Source: Opeltia flavorubescens
Lineage: Eukaryota; Ascomycota; Lecanoromycetes; Teloschistales; Teloschistaceae
NCBI GenBank assembly: GCA_000442125.1
Contig: KE546966.1
Location: forward strand, 1,847,471 to 1,911,470
Length of the DNA: 64,000 nucleotides
Reading direction: 5' to 3'
Part shown: one piece after another, positions 1 through 10,097 of the stretch
How the letters are laid out: every line of letters starts with the position of its first letter
How positions within the stretch are numbered: position 1 is the first letter of the stretch
Position numbers and translations under genes: made by a program
The notes under the pieces: generated by a model
Told to the model about the DNA's origin: nothing
The model's input: only the letters and a program-made list of their open reading frames with translations
Databases searched by the model: none

Positions 1-1426
1 GTGCTTGAATTTCATAAGTTGTTGGTCGTCTCTTATTTGAGGCATCGTTCATGCCTTTGTGGCTTGGGTGAACCGTCTCACTAAAGCCCAAGGACTCATC
101 CCGTTCTTCGTGGAGATCATCTTCAAAATAGCTCGTCCGGTTGCGAAGATTCAGTGCAGCAGTGACGGGCGAAAGACTCGGACTGGGCAGACTCATATCT
201 TGAGCAGCAGTTGTGTCCAGAATGGGCGGCCGGGGTCTGACGGTTCGCGTACCTTGCTCAGATGAAAGATGTTGTTCAACGACATCATCCTCGGTCCGGA
301 CGGGAGTGACTGCGCCAGGAAGGTCAGGATCCTCTGTAGTTTCAGTATCGGGAAGACTGATGTAGTTTTGACTATTACGGTCACTCGGTCTGGGCTCTAG
401 GAACGACTGGAAGCTGGGAACCTCCGATCGCGGACTTAGCGTCTGGGTTTCTGGAGGTTCTACCATCGTCCTGAATGGATCTTCTTGAGATTCCTCAGTC
501 GCACTTGGACTATCGTCTTGCATCTGGGTCTCGATCTGAGGATGCACAACACTGCTACGAGACCTCAGCATAGCTTGACCAGACACAGATCCTGGGCCAC
601 CTCGTGTTGTCAGACGAGGGGACTCTGGAGCAAAACGTTCTGGCTGGGGCATGGTCATTCGAACTGGTGCAGGAACACCATGCCGTCGCTTGCGAACCTT
701 GGGCTGACTAGCTAGTCGTACGGCCTCTGAGATGGAGACGGGCGAAAGAGGTCTCTTTAGATGGTTTTTCTTTCCATGCTGGCTGAAGCCTTCCTGTGAG
801 TTCCGGAGTGATCGCCCCTGATCAGTCCAGCTGGATGGCGGCGTTGGAACACTGCTCTCTGTTCTAGCTACCGAACGAAGGACCCCGTTCGATTTCTGCA
901 GCGCCGTTTGCTGGTGTTCCCACTATCATCAGACCGGAGCTGTTAGTGAATACTTCATCCAAAAGGACATCATTCAACGAACCTCATCCATTGTGCTCCT
1001 AGCATTATCCGCCTCCCTAAAACAGGCAGTTCGATCTCCCAATGTGAATCGAACATTCTTGAGTGTTTCTGGCGTCCTGAGTTTCGCCAAAGGGTAAAGG
1101 ACTGGATCAAGATCTTGCACGTTGCGAGGTGCTTTGATTACTAAGGGCGGAAAAGAAGTCGTAGTAGTCGTGGTTGTAGTGACCACTGTCGTCTGAGTTG
1201 CCGGAGCAAAAGAGAACTGGCCCAGAACATCGTTCGCTGCGACTGGTCGAACGTTCTCTTTTCTTTTTCTTGTAACAATCGAATTCCTGGAATTTGTTTC
1301 GAGGTTCGGAGTGAAGGACGTGACGTGTGACTGCTTCGACGTTGGAGCCCGAGACATTTCGGAGCTCTTGTTGCTGTGGGTAGCGAGTCTTGTGGTTTTC
1401 GAGGAAGCAGAGCGTGGTGGGTCCAT
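1..1426 (-). CDS. Partial: N-terminal region of probable Cdc4-type F-box/WD40 protein
   Basis: The frame runs off the left edge; about 455 residues are visible and no F-box or WD repeats have been reached. Exon 1 is 1426-983 and exon 2 is 922 to beyond base 1. The intron 923-982 has donor GTTCGT, a CACTAAC branch site and a TAG acceptor, and joins in phase 0. The start chosen is the ATG at 1426 (context CCAAGATGG); the frame extends upstream only to a GTG. Visible are a Thr run (TTVVTTTTTTTT), the segment FREADNARSTMDE and the segment LPSPSLSPVTAALNLRN. As I remember fungal Cdc4 orthologues, their N-terminal extension carries the same order of segments (FAPAT-TT run, LDPxxYPLA, FREADD, LPSPSLSPVTAA). 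Cdc4 is the substrate receptor of an SCF ubiquitin ligase. The reading frame is well supported; the identity rests on remembered similarity in a disordered region and needs the downstream WD40 part. Confidence 0.5.
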
Positions 1427-2649
1427 CTTGGAGACGTGACCTGTGAAGAAATGTTCCCCACACGTAGCTGGCACGAGCTATCAAGGCGCGTCGACAGAAT
1501 TCAACGCTTTAGCTGAAAAATAGTGATATTGTTTTTATGTTGCGTGTCATCTTCAGTAATGTTTCCAAACTAATGGTTGAATAAACAGAGCAGCTGACTG
1601 TCGAATCGTGGAGCAGCTGAGCGGGTGAAGGTAGAGACGAGGACGCAAAAGCCACGGAAGCTGAATGATGCTGTCAGGTACCAAAATTCTCCATTCCTCT
1701 CACAAATAGAAAGTTTGAAAAGGGAGGAAACTGAAACTTCACCGCTCTCCACACTCGAGATTTCAGCTGTCGAAATATGACCTCGCCAGTGTCGAGACGA
1801 GGGGCCAAAACGTCAGGTGCTGACTAAGCCGCTCCTGGAAAGCGCCACCATTACTCTTTCCTGTCTTTCTTCTGCTACTGGCTGTAGCTTCCTTCTACAA
1901 TCATCAGAATAACCAACCACACAGTGTCCTTATGTGATTGTGATGGTGTTTGCATACGAACATTGTATACACTGTCTTTGAATAAACTTCTCGAACATCT
2001 GTTGGAAGCAGATGTTCTAAATGAAGTATATTTATAGTACCATTTGGTGTTGCAAGAGTAAGGATGATGCACTCATGTGTGTTCCTCTTTCGTTTTTTCA
2101 TGATCGAGTTGCGATCGAGGTGAGCAACTTTGCATAGTCCTGGGATCCGACTGTGATAATCTACATCATTCACCTTCGCCTTTGGCGGGAAATATGAGTG
2201 TCAAGCTCTGTGCCTATGGTTGAATAGGAGCGCCTCGGTTTTTGATCGTACGTCGATGCTATCGTCATCTTCTGCATTGTTCTGAAGCCCTTCCCAGGGA
2301 AAGATTTAACTGTAGAATAACACATGTGCCTGGTGTATGAACATAAGATTACCTTGAAGTAGTTCTCTTAGGGCTTTAGGAGTATGTTGCTCATCTATAA
2401 TAATTTCCCTTCTCAAAAGAGGACAACTTTAGAGACTATGGAGCTGGGTAAAAGGTCTATGTGTATTTAATCATCCTTTTTCAAACATATCCACTACACC
2501 GCTTTTCTAATAGAAAGTCGCTTCATATGTAATTCAAATAGCCATGCCTGCTAGTCTGCTCGATCCATCCAATCTCATTTGCTGTTCCATCTTTGTCTTC
2601 TACCCAGGCCTATGTTTATCCCCATAACACAGGGTGTTGTCGTTCTACG
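1427..2649. other. Intergenic: shared upstream region of the Cdc4-like gene and HOP1
   Basis: This 1.2-kb spacer separates two divergently transcribed genes, so it should hold both promoters. It is fairly AT-rich towards 2.3-2.6 kb. The only reading frames are short, lack good ATG contexts and resemble no family. I see no repeat or RNA gene in it. Confidence 0.5.
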
Positions 2650-4800
2650 ATGGCTCAAGTGCAGATAAAAAGTATATTGAAACGCAAGCTCAAGCAAATA
2701 GCACCAAACGAGTCCACAACAGCGATTACTCAACAAACCAATACCTTCCAGACATTAGAGTTTGCACAGCAGCAAAGCTTTAAAGTTGTTCATACCGTCC
2801 TACATTCTTCTGTATGTCTGTCCTCTACACCTCTGTATCGATCAGTGACTCTGATCAGTTGTGTAAAAGCTAGCATACCTCGCCTACCTCCGGTGACATC
2901 TCCCCCTCGTCGTCTACTTTTGGTTACGGATCTGACAGAGGCTAGGCATCTGTTTCCGGAAGACTGCTTCGTGGATCGGACTTTTGAATCAATCTATAAC
3001 GATGCGGAGGCTAAATTACGTCTCAGAACAGGAGCCCAAGGATTTTGGAAGAAACAGAGAAAGAATGGAGAAAGACCTAATGGACCAAACACAAAGCTGG
3101 ACTTGAAGGTTCTTGTGCATGACTCACACCCTGGCGTCAAGACATTCCTTGGGTGGCTGGTAGGTTTCTTAAAGGGCATCCCCAACACATTCAGAAGCAG
3201 GATAGCTCAGGACTTTCCAGGATGGTATTCTCGAAGGGGTCCTTAAATCCACCATCACTGCTGTGCAATTTAGTGTCCTGCCGGACCAGACCGATCTTAC
3301 CAATGTTATCGAATCATATACTTTTCGCTTCTGCTACCGCGATTCGAACAACCAGAATGGGCGTGAACTGATTAGCTTATCATTCACAGGGACGGAACCC
3401 AGTTCAATTCCTGTAACAAATGCAAGAGAAGCCCTCCATGAGCTAGTCAGGCTCATCATTTCACACACTAGCAAGATGCCTGATCTACCAGGTGAGTGTG
3501 ATGATTTAACGTAGCTTAATTGGAGTAGTTCATTGAGTTTGATTTGATAGATACCCGATTTCTTACTTGTCATTTATTTCACTCGTCTGATTCCCCTTGC
3601 GACTTCAAGCCTTATGGTTTCGGAGGAAGCGCCGACAAGGCAATGAGCATGCCATTCAATAGGGACTGGCGTCCCAAAACCATAGAAGCTGGTGTCATTG
3701 ATTCTGGTCATCACCGGTAGGTACTCGTTTGATCAGTAATGCTGGTGACACAGCTTATCATTGTAGAGTAAGCCTGAATATCACACATATGCAGCTGGTC
3801 GGAGAAGAAGAACCCCATGCGGATGAACTTTACGGGATCCCAGATCGCATGCTCCACAATAGAAAACTGTCTAGAGTGACAGGCTCGCCGCAACGCGGAA
3901 GTTCAGAGTATGACGGTGCTTCTCTTAACAAGGATATGTCAAATTGCATATCACTGTGTGAGGTGTTCGAGGACAACAGTTTTCAAACTGCGCAGTCCCC
4001 GACCCCTTCATTGATTGCTACACAAAGACTCCCATCTCAGCAAAGCAAGCGGCCGATGCTTGAGATGCAGCTTTGTCGACCATGGTTCGCCCGACTGGAA
4101 CAGAGAAGAGTTTCCAGAGGCTTGGGCGCAAGAGAGGGCGATAAAAGATATCCAGTACATTGCCAATGCAATCTATCTAAGAAAGTAGGCGCGATGGTGA
4201 GAAGCTTAGGTGATGACACTTACCATTATTTGCCCTGGTCTTACGGGTAGGGTTAGGTGCAATGTAACTTCTGTCACACATGGCAGCATTATCAATGCTA
4301 TGGGTACGATTTCGAGAGTCCTCGGGAGGGACACGCTTGCTTCTCATGTCTTTTTGAAGACGATGACCCCAAACGATTGTCGGAGCTGAAAGACCTCACC
4401 CTCATACGCCAATGTCTCTGGTTACTCTATAGTCAGGATCCCCCCAAGTCGCAAGCAGAATTGATAAGGGAACTCGGTATGTAGAAGAGGTGAAGCTACA
4501 TGATGATACTTCCTCACGCTGACTTTGATTGTGCGAGATCCGAATGATCGGGAGATGGTGGCCAAACTTGTGCAACGGCTAAAGCATGAAGGCTTCTTGC
4601 AGCATGCTCGAGGTGGCAAACTCTCTCGAGTGGAGTCACCAGCCATTGCAGCAAAGCGAAAGCAGGTCTATTGCAACCCGATGACTCTTGTCGGCCATTG
4701 TGTCAGTAGAGAATACTTTCTCCTGGTGCTTAAATGGGGGTTTTTAATGCTTGCTGACGGTTTTGGACAGTATGAACCTCATAATAAACATGATACATGA
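2650..4800 (+). CDS. hop1: Meiotic HORMA-domain protein Hop1
   Basis: Hop1 is a chromosome-axis protein that promotes meiotic breaks and interhomologue bias. My nine exons are 2650-2811, 2870-2892, 2946-3159, 3221-3491, 3551-3716, 3767-4196, 4257-4476, 4538-4701 and 4771-4800, giving 559 aa; all phases agree. The HORMA domain covers about residues 40-270: SFKVVHTVLHSS, then LAYLAYLR from a 23-nt exon, then HLFPEDCFVDR, DGILEGVLKSTITAVQF, and DTRFLTCHLF. A PHD-like Cys/His cluster follows (HCQCN, then CNFCHTWQHYQC, then CFSC), with its two halves joined exactly by an intron. A winged-helix-like segment comes next (LVQRLKHEGFLQHA). HORMA plus PHD plus winged helix is the layout of Hop1 with its chromatin-binding region. 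The last intron (4702-4770) is 69 nt and stop-free, so its retention would give 582 aa. The start is the first ATG in frame. Hop1 is much better supported than another HORMA protein such as Mad2 or Rev7, which lack the PHD part. Confidence 0.88.
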
Positions 4801-5866
4801 ATGAAGTCCTCAATTTATCTCGCTGTTCATGCAGAAGGGTAGACGGTTTGGTACGAAATAGAAGGCTCCTATTTGGAGCTTCCTCACTTCAATCTCTCGA
4901 TAGCTTGACCTAGCAAATTTTCTAAACGAATCCACAATTACATAGACCGGAGTGATAGAAGCAGCTCAACTCAGGGGATTTCTGTCAGTCAAAGACAATA
5001 GAGGAGTCGACATAGAGAGAATCACTGCTGTCTTGGCATCGGGCTTTATTAGTAGTGCACATCCCGTATTTCTGGTCAATGCATTGATTAATCTTGTAAA
5101 GGTGGAACCTCGTGAAGCCGTTGTAACGGGACGGGGGTCCACGACATTCCTCGCCACAAATCGAAACATGCATTTGAGTACCACGCAATTCAAAAGTATC
5201 ACTCAACTTTGATCGACGTACTGCTGTTTCCGAGGGCACGAGGAATTGCTCGCCTGGATTTAGAACAATGAGATTGTGACTCGTTAAATTCGGAACTTAA
5301 CGAGATGAATACCAACGGCCTTGGTCCAACGTGCAGCCATTACTAGTACAGAATATGGATCAGCTATGCCTTTTACAGGCAACGTGGAACACACCAGGAA
5401 AACTAGGGAATCGTCCAGTGGATCGTCGGACAGGGGCTCGAGCGAACATAAGACGCTAATCGACTGCTAATTGCGCCCCATACCGCGAAACGACCCGCTG
5501 CTCCCACAGAGGAGAGGTGCGGAAAAGGGAGTCGAAATGGCAATCATGGCGTCGCGACGTCCATGCGACTTGTACCTGCTTCCATCCATACCCTGCTATT
5601 CAATCCAAGAAGGATTTTCATCGATGAGGAAGTCAATGCTCTGGACAGAACCCGAGGAACTCACGTCCACAGCCGTTGCACCTTTTGCCTCTCCTGTGGC
5701 AATCAGCCCAAAGCCGCTGACAGCCATCTTGGAGAAATGACAAGATATATCATGGGCAACCAACAGCTACAGCATCGTCGCTTGTAGAAGCAAAAAGCCC
5801 CCGCTAGAGGCCTGCATGCGTTGGACCCATCTTGGAAAAGTCTCTACACCTTAATCTACATTTATC
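4801..5866. other. Intergenic, no supported gene
   Basis: This 1.07-kb tract lies between the HOP1 stop and the next ATG. It holds an open stretch at 4952-5212 that has a GTG but no suitable ATG and resembles nothing I know, plus short overlapping frames at 5471-5787. I see no repeat. It probably carries the HOP1 3' end and the promoter of the 769-aa gene. Confidence 0.45.
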
Positions 5867-8176
5867 ATGCCATTCAAGTTCTCTTTTCCTTTGCCAGGTC
5901 GAAAGGCCAGCGATGACACCCAAGGCAGTCCTATCTTCATAGACACCCCCAATGACAGTCACGACGATTCTCCGCTCTCCGACCCGGGGTCCAAAGCTGA
6001 GCGTGTTCTGGGTACCCTCGAGCCGTCGAGTCCCCATGGGCTGTCCAATAAGTCGTCGAGAAAGGCATTACGAAAGAAGCCGAGCTTTATGAGCGCCACT
6101 CTTTCCGAGGCAGAAAACAATTCATCAGCTGCAAATGGCTTCCCCTTTCCCGATATGCCTAGCTCAAGGGGTTCGTCCCGTCGTCCTTCGCACAATCTGC
6201 AGAACCAAGCTTCGTCCCCCTTACTCGGCGAGCGCTTCTTCAAAGGGTCTCCGGGTACAGACAGTACCACCAACAGTCCTAGCCCTCGACCCCATTTCTA
6301 CGGTTCATCTTCCACCCTGAGGTCGTACTACGATCCAGCCAAATCACCTCTGTCTATTTCGCAGCAGACCTCCGCTTCCTCCGCGAGGGACATGGCCCTC
6401 CGTAAGGGATATCCGACTATCTCAAGTCCGTTGACTCAGGATGTATCCAATGAAATTTCTCCATCCGCCATGGATGACGAACGGAGGCCGGCTACAGATC
6501 ACGGGCTCGCCAGAAAACCAGCACGCTTCAACTTATCCAAATTCTCTGCTACCCACAAGACTTCTACCGTGCCGAATGTGTTGTCTGACGAGACACCGAA
6601 ATCGCCTTCACAAGCATCATACTCAAGCAGTCAACAATCTGCATCCTCTGGACGTCCTAATTGGTGGAAAAGAAAAAAAGCGAAGGAGGCCAAATTCAAA
6701 AAGTCTGGAGGACCGCCTGATGAGCCAAACATTGACCAGCATGATCTCGGAGTAGATTCACTAAAGACGAATATCAGGAAGCCACCGGCAGGGATGAGAC
6801 ATTGGTTTGACGGTCCTGCCGATCAACAAACTCCACCAACTCCAGGAAGTCAACTGGATCAAGATCAAGATCATGGGCAATTATGGAATAGACGCCTCGA
6901 AGCTTTTGCACCAGACGCACGCAACCGTTTACCAGGGGAATCGGAGCAAGGAAACATGGGTGAGCTTTCTCATCACCGAGCCCCGCTGTCGAATGGTCCT
7001 GAGGTGTCCGAAACAACGATCTCACGGCAAGACTCTTCACCCGGAGAAACTCCAAATTATCCCGATCAACATAAGTCGAGGAGTAGAAGCTCGACAATGG
7101 CCAAAGCAGACCTTTTAAACCATAGTTTCCTCGAACTGTCTTCATCTGACGATGAAGAGGTCGAAAGCAGCATCCACCAGTCTCCAGCTTACCAGCGCCA
7201 CCGCATCCGCGACAGCATCGACCAGAACTCAATTGACAGGGACGTCCTTGTGTCAAGCGCCGAGATCATCAGACCCGTCAAGCCAAAACCCGTCATCAAC
7301 ACCTCCCCACGGAAATCAAAGCGAGGATCCGAGATCATACCTCCCGTCCCCAAGATCCCAGAAAGACCTCAATTACAGCAACGAGTGTCCTCCATGAAAT
7401 GGCGAGAGCTTCAGAACTTGAATTCATCGTCCATCACCGCCAGGACGACTGACGATTCTCACTCTTCTTCCGGAGGCGGTTCTATTGCATCGCAAGCGTC
7501 ATCGCTCAGGCAGACGGTCTTCGAGTCGCACATCAGGAAACCTAATCCTAGCAGTAAACTAATGAGTGTTACCTCCGAAGAGGGGGAACTCCTCGAAGCG
7601 ATGCGCCAAACCCGGGCCAGTATCCGGCAAGACGCCTTCTCAGAAAGCGGCTACACTAAGACCTTCCCCAGTCCTCGCAGCAATGTCAGCAGGCCCAGAA
7701 CCTCAGGTCCAACCGGTCGGGCATCGTATCTGGGATCCGATCGTTCCGTCTCTCCTCCACCGTCCCTACCTCCTGCAAACGCTTCCCCTCAATCCTTCCG
7801 CTTCCCGGACGTGCCTTCCTCCGACAGCAACATCAACAGATCTAATACCCCAGCACCGCCCCGTCGAGCGAAACCAAAGCGAGCTCCTCCCATCGTATTC
7901 CCTCCGCCCAAAGCTTCCCCGACGGAAAGCTTCAGCCCGAGTGATATCTTACCATCTACGCCTAGGAGTAGGCTCAGTCCTTTGACCCCGTCTTCGTCTG
8001 CTATGCTGGATGATGGCGACGGGTTCGATACAAGAGGTACGATGAGGATGGGACACGTAAGGAAGAGGACGGTAAGCAGTGGGGTGGTTGTGCTGGATGG
8101 GATGGAGGAGAGGGCGAGGATTTGGGAGAGCGAGGAGGAGTGGGGAGGGGTTTTGGGGGCAGGGGAAAGGTGGTGA
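5867..8176 (+). CDS. Hypothetical disordered Ser/Pro-rich protein, 769 aa
   Basis: This is one uninterrupted 769-codon frame starting at ATG 5867 (TATCATGCC). I recognise no catalytic or structural domain. The protein is rich in Ser, Pro, Thr and Arg throughout, with many S/T-P and RxxS-like sites. A strong basic patch lies near residues 264-279 (NWWKRKKAKEAKFKKSGG), an acidic Ser stretch near 423-433 (SSSDDEEVESS), and the tail is acidic and Trp-rich (IWESEEEWGG). There is no signal peptide or membrane segment. This composition suits a regulatory or scaffold protein controlled by phosphorylation, but that is inference. Its length and evenly kept frame argue that it is a real gene. The C-terminal 230 nt are G-rich on the plus strand, which creates long antisense frames that I do not call. 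Confidence 0.7.
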   Translation: MPFKFSFPLPGRKASDDTQGSPIFIDTPNDSHDDSPLSDPGSKAERVLGTLEPSSPHGLSNKSSRKALRKKPSFMSATLSEAENNSSAANGFPFPDMPSSRGSSRRPSHNLQNQASSPLLGERFFKGSPGTDSTTNSPSPRPHFYGSSSTLRSYYDPAKSPLSISQQTSASSARDMALRKGYPTISSPLTQDVSNEISPSAMDDERRPATDHGLARKPARFNLSKFSATHKTSTVPNVLSDETPKSPSQASYSSSQQSASSGRPNWWKRKKAKEAKFKKSGGPPDEPNIDQHDLGVDSLKTNIRKPPAGMRHWFDGPADQQTPPTPGSQLDQDQDHGQLWNRRLEAFAPDARNRLPGESEQGNMGELSHHRAPLSNGPEVSETTISRQDSSPGETPNYPDQHKSRSRSSTMAKADLLNHSFLELSSSDDEEVESSIHQSPAYQRHRIRDSIDQNSIDRDVLVSSAEIIRPVKPKPVINTSPRKSKRGSEIIPPVPKIPERPQLQQRVSSMKWRELQNLNSSSITARTTDDSHSSSGGGSIASQASSLRQTVFESHIRKPNPSSKLMSVTSEEGELLEAMRQTRASIRQDAFSESGYTKTFPSPRSNVSRPRTSGPTGRASYLGSDRSVSPPPSLPPANASPQSFRFPDVPSSDSNINRSNTPAPPRRAKPKRAPPIVFPPPKASPTESFSPSDILPSTPRSRLSPLTPSSSAMLDDGDGFDTRGTMRMGHVRKRTVSSGVVVLDGMEERARIWESEEEWGGVLGAGERW

Positions 8177-8920
8177 GTGTTTTCGTGTGCATAGGTTGGG
8201 ACTCATTAGGATTATTGTAGGGTGCGCGTTGGGTGTTTCTGGGAGGATAATTTGGGGATTTGAGATCAGTGATACCCGTTTTTTTGGCAAGGCATTGGGA
8301 TGGTACTCTGTATCTTGTTTGATAATATGGAGTCATCGATATATCGAAATTCGACAAACAGTGTATCGATTTCAAACATTGAACGATTGACAATCCATTG
8401 CAATTTTGATACCGTACTCATACCAACGCCTTCGATATCTTAACAATATTAACAGGCGCTCTTAATATTATACCGCGGACATTAAATTTGCTATCCCTTT
8501 CTTCGATTCTCTCCTCTATCTTCAGGTTCAAGCATTCTTGACGATCCTAGAGACTCCCACATTTTTTCCCATACCATGAAGACCTGGTAAATCAATATTA
8601 TGCTGTTACTCTTCCATCAAGATCCCATGCATCGCTCACTTTCATCCACCTCGTCTCCCTCAGTGACTGGTCTCAAGGAAAAGGGACCGTCCTTTGAGTA
8701 CCGCATGGGGAATATTAAATTCAACAAAAAAGAAATAATTATCGTAGTGTTTTCGATATCAACCTATTCTCGGGTCTGTCGAGATGATATTCGACCATGA
8801 CATTAACATGATGAGGTATGATACGATATTGACAGGTGTTATGCACATGACATTATATAATATAAGAGCTTGTACGGGGATTTGGAGACAAGGATAAGCA
8901 GATTGTACATGAAAATGCTT
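8177..8920. other. Intergenic between convergent genes
   Basis: This 744-bp spacer sits between two genes whose 3' ends face each other. It is AT-rich with several short T/A runs and presumably contains both 3' UTRs and polyadenylation regions. I see no gene or repeat. Confidence 0.5.
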
Positions 8921-9741
8921 TCACTGGAATACCCAGAGGCCTACCACGAAGGCGATTTCCGGGATAGAATACAGTGTACGCAAGCTTGAGACACCACCAC
9001 CTGTGAAAGGCACCAGAGTGCTGGTTCCGCCCGGGGCAACAGCCGAGTTGCTTCCACCGGTGGTAGAGGGCACCGCAGTGGTACCAGTACCGGTTCCTAC
9101 TGCATAGGAATTATTAGGCGCAGTGGGATATGGTGGTGCTGCGCTGATAGTAGAAGTAGTAGATTGTGCAGCAGCATAAGATGACGTTGCGCTGGTAGCA
9201 GGAATAGCGGAAGACAGCGCGGTGGTCGTCGACTCCGAGGAATCACCTGCTGACGAGGAACCACCTATTGGCACGCAGGAGATGGCGGTCACTGTCTGCG
9301 GGATCAATTCATAAGAACCTGCTGTTGTGAACTGGAAGCCATCTTCCAGCGTAAAGGTGCAATTGCTCGTTGGCTCGGGGTATGGATAGTCGGGGCCATA
9401 GGTATAGTATAGGTCATAGTCCTCGGAATGGGAAACGGTATAGATGACTAGGGGATTCGCTGTCGGGAAGGAACGAATGTCAGGCATTTGCAGAGCTTAA
9501 GTGTGCACTTCCAAGTGATGAGGGACTTACTGATTGGGACCGGGACGCCATCATTTGGGACATTGACTTCGTAGTATGGATAAGCGCATTCCTCGTTTGG
9601 TGTCCCGGAAATAGGATGGCAGGTGTTATACAACTCTTCCGACCAATCTCCAGTGAGTCTCCATCCAGTCGATGGCACCGATGCACTAAGAGAGCTTTCG
9701 ATGAAACAGACGAGAAGGTATGTCGGGAGTGAGATCTTCAT
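8921..9741 (-). CDS. Secreted, probably GPI-anchored Ser/Thr-rich surface protein
   Basis: Two exons, 9741-9531 and 9459-8921, give 249 aa. The intron 9460-9530 (71 nt) has donor GTAAGT, branch CTGAC and a pyrimidine-rich CGACAG acceptor. A nearer acceptor would leave a 35-nt intron, which is too short. The N-terminus is a signal peptide (MKISLPTYLLVCFIESSLSA). Next comes a small ectodomain of about 100 residues with several Cys (NTCHP, EECAYPYYE, SNCTFTL, ISCVP) that may form disulfides, then about 90 residues rich in Ser, Thr and Ala typical of O-glycosylated stalks. The C-terminus is hydrophobic after GGGVSS, as in GPI-anchor signals. No enzyme motif is visible. A cell-wall or plasma-membrane location follows from this layout; the family is not recognised. 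Confidence 0.72.
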
Positions 9742-10097
9742 GACGGACCACTGAGTATGGAATTTCGCAAGTACAAGAGAACTGGTTCCTTAACGTGTAC
9801 GACAATTAACGATTGCATGGTTGGGGAACCAGGGAAATATAGTCGTGTCGAAGACGGGCGACCTTTCAGCTGCTTCTCGTATTTTTGCGCTTTGGATCCA
9901 ATAGGAACGTGAAGTCATCCTGTACCTGCAGGAAACGATCTTGTACCTGCAGCGCCGCACGTCCAATTCCTCGATTCGGGGTTGTTAAGCGTGGTGGCGC
10001 TTTGTGACACCCTCCCGAAGTCTTGTTTTTGAATAATGTACAGTGATGCTGCTGCTGCTATTCATAATCGCTGCTGCTTTGAATAGCTAACGCGCCA
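9742..10097. promoter_or_regulatory. Upstream region of the GPI-type gene, with a repeated 11-mer
   Basis: The spacer contains two direct copies of TGTACCTGCAG at 9921-9931 and 9942-9952, spaced 21 bp start to start, about two helical turns. They lie some 180-210 bp upstream of the surface-protein ATG. They could be paired factor-binding sites; no known motif is assigned. CTG-rich microrepeats occur near 10050-10078. Confidence 0.3.

Noticed and set aside
2593-3246. Reading the 217-codon frame as one intact gene
   Set aside because: It starts at TTG and runs through two introns; only the spliced model restores the HORMA domain.
4952-5212. Open stretch of 87 codons downstream of HOP1
   Set aside because: Starts with GTG only, could not be joined in phase to HOP1, and resembles no HORMA-family tail.
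7949-8393. Two overlapping minus-strand frames of 113 and 130 codons at the 3' end of the 769-aa gene
   Set aside because: Pro/Ser-rich translations come from the G-rich sense strand; neither has a supported start or domain.
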